Origin: an uncultured Ignisphaera sp.
Lineage (GTDB): Archaea; Thermoproteota; Thermoprotei_A; Sulfolobales; Ignisphaeraceae
Assembly: GCA_938074605.1 (NCBI GenBank)
Contig: CALJEI010000009.1
Coordinates: 1-39,670, forward strand
Reading direction: 5' to 3'
DNA length: 39,670 nucleotides
In this document: positions 24,379-33,468 of the stretch, one piece after another
How positions within the stretch are numbered: the first letter of the stretch is position 1
How the letters are laid out: each line of letters begins with the position of its first letter
Program-made: the position numbers and the translations under genes
The notes under the pieces: model-generated
Databases searched by the model: none
The model's input: the letters and a program-made list of their open reading frames with translations, nothing else
What the model was told of the DNA's origin: nothing

Positions 24379-25539
24379 CTATATTAGTGTAAGAACTGCT
24401 ATAAATCCTATAGCACCTGCTATCATTAAAAAGACGTTTCCCCCAAATCCTACTATAATTCCACCTATTAGTGAGCCTATAATCGACCCTATTTCTCTAG
24501 ACATAAAGTAGTGTGCTGTTGAGAAGCCTGCAGAACCCTCTATAAACATATTGTAGAGTGTTATATCTATTAGCATGTATAATAGGGATGATAGTAATAT
24601 GTATATGGCTAAGGTTGTTAGATCTTTTACTGCATTAAGCCCTAGTATAAGTATAGAGGTTCTTAACACCATTATAGATAGTGTAAAGCTACGTCTACTT
24701 ATTGAAAGATTTCTAAATACCACTATCATAATGGCTGAAAGAAGTGCTGCTATACCGTAGGCCATCCACATACTATATAGAGATATATAGTTTCTTAGGA
24801 GAAGTGGTAATACTGTAAAAATATAATCTCCTAAAGCAGTAGCTATAGCAATGGATATAAGTATTCTATAGAGTGGTAGTACAGCTCTGCTATTCCATGT
24901 AGCTATATATATGTAGCGGGCTATATCTGGCTTATCTAGAAATAGAATAGATGAAGATGCCTTAATATACATTCCAATACCACCTATACCTCTATCTAGC
25001 TTATAGAATCTTCTTTCAAAGGATAGTAATATGGGTGGTAGAAGTATAATAGATATTGTGGTAAGAGAAAATAAAAGCCAGAACAGAATAGAAGGTGTTA
25101 ATATACCTATAAGTGATATTAAGAGAAGAGCGGCTCCACGTGATAAACTGCTTATAGATCTCTGTACTACTGAAGCTGTAGACCACATACCACTATCTAT
25201 ATTTTCAAGCATTGTTACTGAGATTGCTAAATTCATTGAAGCTGTTGAAACTGCGTGCATAGCATATAGTAGGATAGCTGTTAGATGATTTATTGCTATA
25301 AAGCCTATGTAGGAAATAGTTAAACAAGTTAGCGATATGAGCATAAGTAGCTTGTTGTATCCCTCATCAGCAAATCTATTCAGTAGTTTGTTTGCTACTA
25401 CATACACTATACTCCATATAGCTCCTAGCAACCCTAGATAGATCCCTGAAACATTTTGTGTATATCCAATAAATATAAATAGTATTGGGTCTAAAGCTAC
25501 TAGCACACCATATGCTATAGATACTACCACTAGCCACAT
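24379..25539 (-). CDS. MFS transporter (2)
   Basis: 386 residues, 10-12 hydrophobic helices of MFS type. The helix 2-3 loop contains N-R-F-A-D-E-G-Y-N-K, a degenerate motif A. The sequence between helices 6 and 7 is long and basic (F-E-R-R-F-Y-K-L-D-R), as usual. The ATG follows GAGG by 8 nt, and TTTATATG near 25560-25570 is its own TATA. No substrate can be inferred. It belongs to a cluster of three transporter genes but differs in sequence from both. Confidence 0.72.
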   Translation of the reverse strand: MWLVVVSIAYGVLVALDPILFIFIGYTQNVSGIYLGLLGAIWSIVYVVANKLLNRFADEGYNKLLMLISLTCLTISYIGFIAINHLTAILLYAMHAVSTASMNLAISVTMLENIDSGMWSTASVVQRSISSLSRGAALLLISLIGILTPSILFWLLFSLTTISIILLPPILLSFERRFYKLDRGIGGIGMYIKASSSILFLDKPDIARYIYIATWNSRAVLPLYRILISIAIATALGDYIFTVLPLLLRNYISLYSMWMAYGIAALLSAIMIVVFRNLSISRRSFTLSIMVLRTSILILGLNAVKDLTTLAIYILLSSLLYMLIDITLYNMFIEGSAGFSTAHYFMSREIGSIIGSLIGGIIVGFGGNVFLMIAGAIGFIAVLTLI

Positions 25540-25610
25540 TAATAATCCTCATAACAGTCATATAAACATGTACAGTATTAATAAGATGTTATATATATAG
25601 GCGGTGGAAG

Positions 25611-26816
25611 TTAGATGTTTGGCAACCGCTTTTTACCATATACATACATTAGTACTCTTCCAATAAAAGATGCTATAAAGATGCTTTGCATTGCTAAAAG
25701 GTTTATAGATGCTATAAAAGATCCTAGTTTTGAGGATATAGCTGCTGCTAAATTAGATGCTACTCCAAGTATTGATAGCATATATATCCTTTCATTTACA
25801 TTAGCTATGTAGAGATTGTATATACCTACAATTAAATTGAATGCCGCCCAGCCAAATCCTGAAAACATATTTAGAAGAGCTTGATATTCCATTGTATATG
25901 ATATGAGGAAGAGGAGGGGAAATAAGGATATTGGTATTATGGATATTATAAGAACTGTTTTTGGCTCTATTCTATGGTAGACTCTACTAAGGATATAGTT
26001 TCCAATTGATAGAGCTAGAGTTGCAGCTATAGTGTTCATTGATATCCATGTTTCAGAACCATTAAATATATTTATTATATAGTAATTCCATAATGCAGCT
26101 GGCAGATTCACAAAGAATGTAAACATGATCATAAAAACTATATAGTTTTTGATCTTGCCATTATTCATTATATTTTGATAGCCTCTAAGTACATCGCTAA
26201 CACCTAATTTGATTGGGCTTCTCCTTGTAAGATCTTTCATCATAGATAGTAGAGTAGATGAGGCTAGTGCTGTTATAAGGGAGGCTGTATAGCATATTCT
26301 GTAGCTTAGTAGATGTGGCCCCATAATACTAAATAGTGTTATAGATGATGTTAAGGCGATTAGCGCTGATGATGTGTTTAGTGTACTGACTCTACTAAAT
26401 ACCTTTACAGACTCCTCCCTTGGAATCATGTCAGCTATAGTATCTGAGTATGCTAGATTTGCTATAGCTCCAGATAGCTGTGCCATAGCTACAAATATGT
26501 ATAGTGCGTATCTACCTGGTACTAAATCAGAGAATCCTGTTAAAGCCCATGAAACAATATTGAGTGATGCAAATATTTTCCATAGGCTAACACGTCTATC
26601 CCTATATCTATGTAGAAGGGTAGGTGAGAGTAGATTTCCTGCGGCAAGAAATGCTAGATTTATAAATGTTAGTGTACCAAGTTCATCAACACTATAGTTT
26701 AGCACCCTAATTGCATATGCCTGGTTAAACACCATTGATATGTTTGCAGAGAAGCTGTAAAAAATTGAGTGATAGATCCATATCCTATAGTACCTGCTCC
26801 ACTGTTGCGAATTCAT
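25611..26816 (-). CDS. MFS transporter (3)
   Basis: 401 residues with 12 hydrophobic helices. The cytoplasmic loop near residue 70 has L-L-H-R-Y-R-D-R-R-V, a charged variant of motif A. It starts M-N-S-Q-Q-W-S-R-Y-Y and ends K-K-R-L-P-N-I. No signal for a particular substrate. It is 71 bp upstream of the second transporter, which has its own TATA box, so transcription is probably separate. A tripled transporter array may reflect duplication or recruitment. Confidence 0.72.
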   Translation of the reverse strand: MNSQQWSRYYRIWIYHSIFYSFSANISMVFNQAYAIRVLNYSVDELGTLTFINLAFLAAGNLLSPTLLHRYRDRRVSLWKIFASLNIVSWALTGFSDLVPGRYALYIFVAMAQLSGAIANLAYSDTIADMIPREESVKVFSRVSTLNTSSALIALTSSITLFSIMGPHLLSYRICYTASLITALASSTLLSMMKDLTRRSPIKLGVSDVLRGYQNIMNNGKIKNYIVFMIMFTFFVNLPAALWNYYIINIFNGSETWISMNTIAATLALSIGNYILSRVYHRIEPKTVLIISIIPISLFPLLFLISYTMEYQALLNMFSGFGWAAFNLIVGIYNLYIANVNERIYMLSILGVASNLAAAISSKLGSFIASINLLAMQSIFIASFIGRVLMYVYGKKRLPNI

Positions 26817-26848
26817 TGAATTTAAACACCAGTTGGAAAATGCTATTT

Positions 26849-27601
26849 CTATGTTTTGACTATAGCCTCAGGAATTCTCTCCTTAACACCTTTCTCTATG
26901 GCTGAGATTATTCTGCCCAGCTTTCTATAGTTTATTATGTGGAATTCTAGTACAAATTCCATAAACCCACCCTTTGACCCAATATATGTTACATCAGGTT
27001 CTGTTGCAAGATCTTGTTCAACAGTTTTTGCAGCATCTATAATTGTATTTCTAGCATCATCCATAGGGTAGCTCTGTGGGATGCTTATAAATATCCTTGT
27101 TACTAGTCCAAGTGGTGAAGATCTATTTATAATGAGACTATTAACCACCTTTGAATATGGTATAAAAACTTTTTCAAGTTTAGATGTTTCACCAATAACA
27201 CCAAATGCATCTAGATCAACAATCCTTATGCTAATTCCATTAATTTCTATCCAGTCTCCTCTCTTTACAATATTTTTTGTTCTAACATAGAATTCTGAGC
27301 CCATATTTCTTAGAGCGTCAAAAAACATAGCTATAAGTACAAGCCCTATTAAAAGCACTAGAATTGATAATACCTGTATCTCAGGGGCTATAACTGTAGC
27401 AACTATTAGTGCTACAATCACATATATGCCTATCCTAAGTCCTTCAACCACTCTAGCTATATACTCCCTCTCAACTCTTCTAAAAAGTAGTGATACAAGG
27501 CTTTCAAGACCTCTTACAATAATATATGAAACTACAACTATTATGGCAGCAGCTATTAGTCTGTATAGAAGTGGTGAAAGTGTTTCCCATATGTTGTTCA
27601 T
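26849..27601 (-). CDS. MscS-family mechanosensitive channel
   Basis: 250 residues. Three hydrophobic helices lie in residues 12-35, 52-67 and 76-92, followed by the beta-domain signature of MscS: I-V-K-R-G-D-W-I-E-I-N-G and V-D-L-D-A-F-G-V-I-G. Then comes V-F-I-P-Y-S-K-V-V-N-S-L-I-I-N-R-S near residue 145, a classical stretch. It gates in response to membrane tension and vents solutes on hypo-osmotic shock. It sits 8 bp downstream of an RCK-domain gene and is co-transcribed with it. The channel is of the small three-helix type. Confidence 0.88.
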   Translation of the reverse strand: MNNIWETLSPLLYRLIAAAIIVVVSYIIVRGLESLVSLLFRRVEREYIARVVEGLRIGIYVIVALIVATVIAPEIQVLSILVLLIGLVLIAMFFDALRNMGSEFYVRTKNIVKRGDWIEINGISIRIVDLDAFGVIGETSKLEKVFIPYSKVVNSLIINRSSPLGLVTRIFISIPQSYPMDDARNTIIDAAKTVEQDLATEPDVTYIGSKGGFMEFVLEFHIINYRKLGRIISAIEKGVKERIPEAIVKT

Positions 27602-27609
27602 ATACTATC

Positions 27610-28335
27610 CTAACCTCTTGTAGCTATTCTAAAAGTTTCTGCATATCTTCTAGCAAAAATCTCTTCATGCTTTCTAAAAATCCTTTCAATACTATCCATG
27701 GCTTTCCTCACATCATCCTCAATACCAGTTACCACAATTATATCGCCTGTCTCAATAGTTTTAGAGGCATCTGTTACTACTCTACCACCCTTCTCTAGTA
27801 GCATAAATTTAACATTTTCTTCCCTAATAACCTCCTCTATCTCCGCTAATGTAATTCCAAGTATACCTCTTCTTACAATTCTATGGAGTGCCACCACTAG
27901 ATTTACAATACCTGAAAGTTTTATAGCTACCCATGTATCTGATATAAATATTGTCTTTATGGTGTTTACAGTAAATTCATTTACATCAACTATATAGTGT
28001 ACACCCTCTCTAATTAGTAGATCCCTATTTGCTGTATTGTTAAGTATTGAAATAATTATAGGTATATTCATAGATTTTGCAACTCTTGCTAAAACTATAT
28101 TATCCTGATCATCATCCATGGCTATTATCGCTAAATCGTATTCCTCTAGCTCTTCACTTGTATAGAGTCTCTCTATTGTTAGATCAGATCTATATTCTAT
28201 ACCGAGATTCTTTGCAAGAATAGCTACTTCTTCATCAAGGCTTAATATAATTATCTTGGGCTTTGGTCTAACATCCCCTATAGCATCTAGTAGAAGTCTA
28301 GCATACCTCTTACTAGTTGCTAAAAGAATTTTCAT
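27610..28335 (-). CDS. RCK-domain (TrkA-N plus TrkA-C) protein
   Basis: 241 residues. The N-terminal Rossmann-like half (1-120) has the alternating strand pattern of TrkA-N, including D-L-A-I-I-A-M-D-D-D-Q-D-N near residue 70, but the usual G-x-G-x-x-G nucleotide loop is replaced by A-T-S-K-R-Y. The C-terminal half has the TrkA-C pattern I-T-L-A-E-I-E-E-V-I, G-D-I-I-V-V-T-G-I near residues 155-210. RCK proteins gate potassium transporters and channels in response to nucleotides or ions. Here no Trk/Kdp partner is present; instead an MscS channel follows by 8 bp. The missing glycine loop suggests a changed ligand. Confidence 0.8.
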   Translation of the reverse strand: MKILLATSKRYARLLLDAIGDVRPKPKIIILSLDEEVAILAKNLGIEYRSDLTIERLYTSEELEEYDLAIIAMDDDQDNIVLARVAKSMNIPIIISILNNTANRDLLIREGVHYIVDVNEFTVNTIKTIFISDTWVAIKLSGIVNLVVALHRIVRRGILGITLAEIEEVIREENVKFMLLEKGGRVVTDASKTIETGDIIVVTGIEDDVRKAMDSIERIFRKHEEIFARRYAETFRIATRG

Positions 28336-28372
28336 GATGTTTTACACCTTTCTCCACATAACTTATACAGCT

Positions 28373-29068
28373 CTATTTACTTTGTTTTAACATTCCTCTA
28401 GAGGCTAGTTTTAAGGTAAGTTTTTTAGCTAATATATCCATAAATATTTTTCCAAAACCTCTAACCTCTTCTGGTATAGCATCTATACAAGTGTCATTTC
28501 TAATTCTAACTAACTCCATAGGAGTGTCTAGGGCTATTAGAGGTTCAATACTCCATGGTGTATAGTCAGCTGTTAGAAAGAGCTTACGCTTTCCTATAGC
28601 AATAGTGTATGAGGGATATTGAAGGTTTTCAAGAGGTTTAAATTCTTTTATCATTCCATAAACTGAAGCTCTATAGGCCTCTAGAAACTCTGGGGTAGAA
28701 AGTGGTACTGTAAAGTATAGCTGGAAGTGACCATCTATAATACCCTCTACAGCATCTATTAATAAATCCTCCTTTAAACAATTAGAGTCTAAATTTATGT
28801 AGAGAATAACAGGATTTTGAACCAGTTTAGCGCCTACCACAAATAACTTTCCCCTACTATAGGGTGGGTCTAGAAGATATAGTGGTATAGGTGGAGAAAC
28901 TTTTGGCCTTGGGTATCCGTAGAAGATAATATAACTTTCACTAACATCAAAATACCTATGGATTACCCTATAGACATATTTAGTCTTAGAGAGCCCTCTA
29001 TGCGAAAGAGTATACATAACTGTACTAACATTTGTATAGAATCTTCTTTCAGCCTCTATACCGGCCAT
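28373..29068 (-). CDS. Protein of unknown function upstream of the RCK/MscS genes
   Basis: 231 residues, no family recognised. Rich in Tyr/Phe and Pro (F-Y-G-Y-P-R-P-K-V-S-P-P-I-P-L-Y, L-D-P-P-Y-S-R-G-K), with alternating strands; no membrane segment, no Cys cluster. The segment V-Y-R-V-I-H-R-Y-F-D-V-S near residue 30 and F-K-P-L-E-N-L near 143 are the most distinctive. It is first in a minus-strand run with the RCK and MscS genes (37 and 8 bp apart), which suggests a regulatory or structural link to that channel system. Predicted alpha/beta; function unknown. Confidence 0.55.
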   Translation of the reverse strand: MAGIEAERRFYTNVSTVMYTLSHRGLSKTKYVYRVIHRYFDVSESYIIFYGYPRPKVSPPIPLYLLDPPYSRGKLFVVGAKLVQNPVILYINLDSNCLKEDLLIDAVEGIIDGHFQLYFTVPLSTPEFLEAYRASVYGMIKEFKPLENLQYPSYTIAIGKRKLFLTADYTPWSIEPLIALDTPMELVRIRNDTCIDAIPEEVRGFGKIFMDILAKKLTLKLASRGMLKQSK

Positions 29069-29410
29069 GGATTACCACATCTAAAATTGTCCTACCCTAT
29101 ATTATAGTGTGTTAAATACTATTAAGTTTTTCTCATACATTACTTTAAATTAGTGTATTGGTAGAATATAGGGTCTACGTCACGTGAAATAAAAATGGTC
29201 TTGTCTCAACAAAATCTAAAAGAATATATTGATTTAAACTGGTGTATGGATATCGACAATATTTCTAGAAGGATTTAATAGCTGTATTGGAGCTTGATAG
29301 GGTGTGTTGGTCTATAGGGGATTGTGTAGTAAGAATAGTGCCACTAAGCCTTATTTAGCTAATTCAATTAAAATTTCTATGGCTACTATACTCTTTATGG
29401 TGTTAAGCTA
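29069..29410. other. Divergent spacer before the RNA methyltransferase gene
   Basis: About 340 bp. A TATA-like TTAAAATTT near 29366-29374 serves the right gene. A 27-codon frame (29195-29278) reads M-V-L-S-Q-Q-N-L-K-E-Y-I-D-L-N-W-C and could be a relic or a micro-ORF; no ribosome-binding site supports it. Nothing else is identifiable. Confidence 0.35.
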
Positions 29411-30787
29411 TTGAGCTATTTCCCAATATCTGCTAGAGATATTGAGGCTCTTGTTAAAGCTGTTAGACTTGGTGAGGAGGTTAAGCCTAGTCAGCAGGCT
29501 AAGAGAGATGTCTTTAGAGACTATGGTATTCTGGGTACTGAAAAGGATAGAATACTTACTGCAATATATTATGATATATGGAGGAGAATGGGTATTATAG
29601 ATAGAATTGCTTCTGAAGTAGTAGGGGTTAAGGATGTTGCTATTCTTGATCCATGGCTTAGAGCCGCTATTCGAGTTGCTATTGAGCTTCTAGTTTTTGA
29701 AAGATTTGTTAGAGATTCTAGGTATAGAGATTTTAGAGAGATTTTAATTAAATATCTTAAGGGTAGGATTGCCAAGCTTCTTTCAAGTGAGACCCATCCT
29801 TATGTTGGTGTCTACTTTTGGAATATCGTAGATTTAATTGCTCGATATAAATGGGAGCCAAAGGATTTATATGAAGATTGGGAGTATAGATACATGATTT
29901 CTAGAACAGTTATAGAAAGGATAGTTAGTCTTATAGGCTTTAATGAAGCTAAGAAACTTCTCACAGAATTCAATAGAGTTTACCCAATATGTGTAAGGGT
30001 AAATTTGCTTAAGTCATCTGTTGAAGAGGTGCTTAAAGCTCTTCGCAGTGAGGGGATAGATACTGTTGTGGGTAGCTATGTAGATACAGTTGTAAAATTT
30101 AAAGGTCCCTACAACTTCGATAAGTCAAAACTCTTTAAGGAGGGAAAAATAGTTATACAGGATGAAGCAGCAGCACTAGCATCAATACTTCTAAATCCTA
30201 AACCAGGGGAGGTTGTTGTTGATATGTGTGCTGCACCTGGTGGTAAAACTGAACATATGGGTGAGCTTATGAGGAATCAGGGGGTGATATATGCTTTTGA
30301 TATTGATGAAGCAAGGATTAAAAGAATGAAGGAGTTGCTTACTAGAGCTGGAATAACTATTGTAAAGATTTATAGAGAGGATGCAAGAAGTGCTGTAGAT
30401 ATTCTAGGTGGGGGTGTAGTAGATAAAGTTTTAGTTGATGCTCCATGCTCCTCTAGTGGTACACTAATGAAGAATCAAGAGCTTAGATGGAGAATTACAG
30501 AGGATAGCATTAGAGAGGCGTATACAATTCAATATGAGTTGCTTAAAACAGCTATAAAATTGGTAAAACCTGGTGGAAGAATACTATATACTACATGCTC
30601 TATATTTAGGGAGGAGAATGAAGATATAGTTGATAGAATACTTAGGGAGTTTAGTGATAGCATTAAGCTTATTCCACTAAATAGCCCTTTTGACCAAGGA
30701 TTTATACCAGGGACTATGAGAGCATGGCCGCATAGACATAAAACACTTGGATTTTTCTATGCACTATTTGAAAAAGTTGGGGTATAG
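29411..30787 (+). CDS. RsmB/NOP2 (NSUN)-family RNA 5-methylcytosine methyltransferase
   Basis: 458 residues. Residues 1-150 are helical and NusB-like; residues 170-458 are the methyltransferase with V-V-D-M-C-A-A-P-G-G-K-T near 276 (SAM site), V-D-A-P-C-S-S-S-G-T near 348 (motif IV, Cys) and I-L-Y-T-T-C-S-I near 395 (motif VI, nucleophile Cys). It forms m5C in rRNA or tRNA. The TTG start has GGTG 8 nt upstream. The fused N-terminal NusB-like region makes it closest to bacterial RsmB rather than to the shorter archaeal NSUN enzymes, which is notable. Convergent with the SDR gene. Confidence 0.88.
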   Translation: MSYFPISARDIEALVKAVRLGEEVKPSQQAKRDVFRDYGILGTEKDRILTAIYYDIWRRMGIIDRIASEVVGVKDVAILDPWLRAAIRVAIELLVFERFVRDSRYRDFREILIKYLKGRIAKLLSSETHPYVGVYFWNIVDLIARYKWEPKDLYEDWEYRYMISRTVIERIVSLIGFNEAKKLLTEFNRVYPICVRVNLLKSSVEEVLKALRSEGIDTVVGSYVDTVVKFKGPYNFDKSKLFKEGKIVIQDEAAALASILLNPKPGEVVVDMCAAPGGKTEHMGELMRNQGVIYAFDIDEARIKRMKELLTRAGITIVKIYREDARSAVDILGGGVVDKVLVDAPCSSSGTLMKNQELRWRITEDSIREAYTIQYELLKTAIKLVKPGGRILYTTCSIFREENEDIVDRILREFSDSIKLIPLNSPFDQGFIPGTMRAWPHRHKTLGFFYALFEKVGV

Positions 30788-30807
30788 ACAATACACTATT
30801 TAACATT

Positions 30808-31719
30808 TCAACCGCTGTTTACAGCAATTCTCAATCTATCCTTTACAGATCTATCTATTTTAGACTTTTCCACAATTGCTCTAATTAGATCTACAAGTTC
30901 TTTATCTTGAAGCAGTATCTCAAGAGAATTAAATATTATGTTTTCATCCATATATACCATCTTTGATGATACCCCACCATCTACAACTATATTGATACCT
31001 GTTATCCACTCAGCCTCATTAGAAGCTAAAAAGGCTACTATAGCCGCTATATCCTCTGGTCTACCAACCCTTCCAGTAGGGTGCCACAAATTGTCTAGAG
31101 GGGTTAGAGTTGATTTTTTTGACGGTATCTGCCATTCACTTGTATCAATCCATCCAGGAGAGATTGCTACTACTCTAATTCTATACTTTGCTAAACTAAT
31201 GGCTAGTGCATGGGTTAAAGCAACTATACCACCCTTAGAAGCTGAATAGGGCTCTGTATTAGGTTCTGACTGTAGTGCTCTTGTGGATGCAATATTTATT
31301 ATGACACCACCTAATTTCTTCATATACTTTACAGCATGCTTAGAACATAGCCAAACACCAGTAAGATTTACATCTATAACCCTCCTCCACTCATCATAGC
31401 TTTGATACTCTAACTCTTTTCCACTAAAACCAATACCTGCATTATTTACAAGAACATCTATAGAGCCATATCCACTGTATATAGCCTCCATAGCTCTAGC
31501 AATCTCTTCCTCTATAGATACATCAGCCTTAATATACATAGCCTCAATACCCTCCCCCCTAAAGCTCTCAGCTCTATATCTAGCTGCTTCACCATCTACA
31601 TCAATTATAGCAATTCTACAGCCTTCTAAACCAAGTCTATAGGCTATAGCAGCACCTATTCCTCTAGCTCCTCCAGTAATAATACATACTCTATCTTTAA
31701 ACCTCTTACAGCATACCAT
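30808..31719 (-). CDS. Short-chain dehydrogenase/reductase
   Basis: 303 residues, classical SDR in the first 245. Cofactor motif T-G-G-A-R-G-I-G near residue 15, D-V near 65, N-N-A-G near 91, catalytic Ser near 145, and Y-S-A-S-K near 158. Asp at I-I-D-V after the second strand suggests NAD+ preference. A 45-residue C-terminal tail (S-S-K-M-V-Y-M-D-E onward) exceeds the usual length. The last residues before the tail are G-I-N-I-V-V-D-G-G, typical of the sugar/secondary-alcohol and 3-oxoacyl subfamilies. Substrate unknown. Stands alone. Confidence 0.85.
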   Translation of the reverse strand: MVCCKRFKDRVCIITGGARGIGAAIAYRLGLEGCRIAIIDVDGEAARYRAESFRGEGIEAMYIKADVSIEEEIARAMEAIYSGYGSIDVLVNNAGIGFSGKELEYQSYDEWRRVIDVNLTGVWLCSKHAVKYMKKLGGVIINIASTRALQSEPNTEPYSASKGGIVALTHALAISLAKYRIRVVAISPGWIDTSEWQIPSKKSTLTPLDNLWHPTGRVGRPEDIAAIVAFLASNEAEWITGINIVVDGGVSSKMVYMDENIIFNSLEILLQDKELVDLIRAIVEKSKIDRSVKDRLRIAVNSG

Positions 31720-32004
31720 AATCCCACATCATATTGGTGTATACATCTACACTAGAATTTTTATATTTTGCTCTAAAGAGATACACCCTATACGTATTTC
31801 AACAATTTAATTTTAGCTACATCTAAATAAACTAAAATAATCAAGTTTAGCTGTATAAAACTGTTAAACTCTTTTGGAATCTATTCCAAGTAACATTCTT
31901 AGCATCTATCTCCTTAACAACACATGACTGTAAAAGCTGATGATATATAGAGGGGTGGTTTTGATTTAAGGTAGAGGCTAAAGATGTTTTTAAGAATATA
32001 TAGC
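31720..32004. other. Intergenic spacer with the SDR promoter
   Basis: About 285 bp. A+T-rich TATA-like elements near 31755-31770 (minus strand) precede the SDR ATG. A CTGATGA near 31940 is not accompanied by D boxes, so no guide RNA is called. Nothing else is seen. Confidence 0.35.
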
Positions 32005-33468
32005 TTATTTTCTGTATATCTGTAGTATTTTCTTGGCTACTTTAAGTGTTTGTTGAGCTAATTCAGATATCTTTACATTGTTATAGCCTATAATATAGCT
32101 TTCAACATTATCATTTAGTTGAGCGACCCACTTTCTAGGCAAATTATTTGCACCAGCCATAACCCCTGCTATAGAGCCTACTGTAGCGCCATTGCAATCA
32201 GTATCAAAGCCACTTAAAACAGCTAGTGTTATCGCTTTCTCGAAATCTCCCCCACTGTGTAGAAGAGCTGCTACAACTATAGCTGCATTAACTATTGTGT
32301 GTATAGGGCTGTAGTGACCATATTTATTAACTATCTTCTTAAATGTCTCCCAATAGTCTCTAGACTCTCTACTCCAGCTAATTACATCTCTAATAGCTTC
32401 AGCAAGCCTAGATCTCTGTGGTATTACAGAGAGCCCCACATTGACAACATCATATATATTGTTGGTGGTAAATGCTGTACTTATCATAGCACTAACAAAC
32501 ATTTCTCCATAGACACCATTCTTTATATGGGATAGAGATGCATCTCTATATGCAAATTCAGCAGCAATTTTAGGTAGTCCTGGGGCTATATACCCCCATA
32601 GATCAGCTCTTATCTGTGCACCTATCCACTCCCTAAATGGATTCATATATGTAGCTGTCCTTGGAGGCAGTATACCATTTACTAGATTTCTATATGCTAT
32701 TCTTTCAGCTGTATAGACTTGACAGTAGGGTAGCATATAAAGCCATGTTTTAGCAACATCAATTGTTGTAAAGCTGTGGCTATATGTTTTAGCAATATGT
32801 AAATTCAATATAGTATAGTCTATATCGTCATCACGAACAACTCTATTTATCTGCCCCCGAAGAACACCACTACCCTTCTCACGATAGTAGCTATGAAGAC
32901 TCTCTAACCTCATTAATAACCACTGTGGAATTTTAGAGGAATCGAGCTCTACATTAGGAAAGTAGTCATTGAGGATGTATTCACCAGCTAACTTAAGCCA
33001 TACATCAATCATTTCATGTGTAAAACCTTCAACAGGCTTACCCAACATACAGCCAATACATCTCCCAAGCCAACCCCCATAAATTTTACCATATAGTTCG
33101 TCGCTAGATAGCTTTACATCAAAGGCTATATCTATGTTAGAACTTTCAGAAACAATACTGCTATACTCTATAGGTTCATTGTATGGAAATTCTCTCCTCA
33201 TAGGATAGCTATCGAGAGAATTATAGAACTTTAAAATCTCACTATAGTTCTGCCTCCTTACAATATCTCCAAGGATCTCCCTAGCCTCATTTACATCATA
33301 GCCCTCCTCCTCCCTCTGAATAACTTCAAATTTAGCCAACTCTATTAGCTGGTCATTAGGATCTACAAAAGGTGAATGTATTACAGATAGTGATCTCCAG
33401 AATTCCTCAAAATCAATTCTACTATTTTTTTCCCCAAAATTTAAACTTATAGACATAGTATAACACAC
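32005..33468 (-). CDS. ADP-ribosylglycohydrolase-family protein with N-terminal extension
   Basis: 487 residues. The family core begins near residue 122: L-Y-G-K-I-Y-G-G-W-L-G-R-C-I-G-C-M-L-G-K-P (a strong signature). The metal site includes V-R-D-D-D-I-D-Y near residue 214, and the C-terminal D-x-D-x-x-x-A motif appears as G-F-D-T-D-C-N-G-A-T-V-G near 425, which coordinates Mg2+ in DraG/ARH enzymes. Residues 1-115 are a separate N-terminal region rich in Glu, Arg and Tyr of unknown role. The enzyme would release ADP-ribose or a related ribosyl/glycosyl group. Start at ATG, possibly four codons inward; the TATA at about 33495-33503 gives an almost leaderless transcript. Substrate unknown. Confidence 0.87.
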   Translation of the reverse strand: MCYTMSISLNFGEKNSRIDFEEFWRSLSVIHSPFVDPNDQLIELAKFEVIQREEEGYDVNEAREILGDIVRRQNYSEILKFYNSLDSYPMRREFPYNEPIEYSSIVSESSNIDIAFDVKLSSDELYGKIYGGWLGRCIGCMLGKPVEGFTHEMIDVWLKLAGEYILNDYFPNVELDSSKIPQWLLMRLESLHSYYREKGSGVLRGQINRVVRDDDIDYTILNLHIAKTYSHSFTTIDVAKTWLYMLPYCQVYTAERIAYRNLVNGILPPRTATYMNPFREWIGAQIRADLWGYIAPGLPKIAAEFAYRDASLSHIKNGVYGEMFVSAMISTAFTTNNIYDVVNVGLSVIPQRSRLAEAIRDVISWSRESRDYWETFKKIVNKYGHYSPIHTIVNAAIVVAALLHSGGDFEKAITLAVLSGFDTDCNGATVGSIAGVMAGANNLPRKWVAQLNDNVESYIIGYNNVKISELAQQTLKVAKKILQIYRK

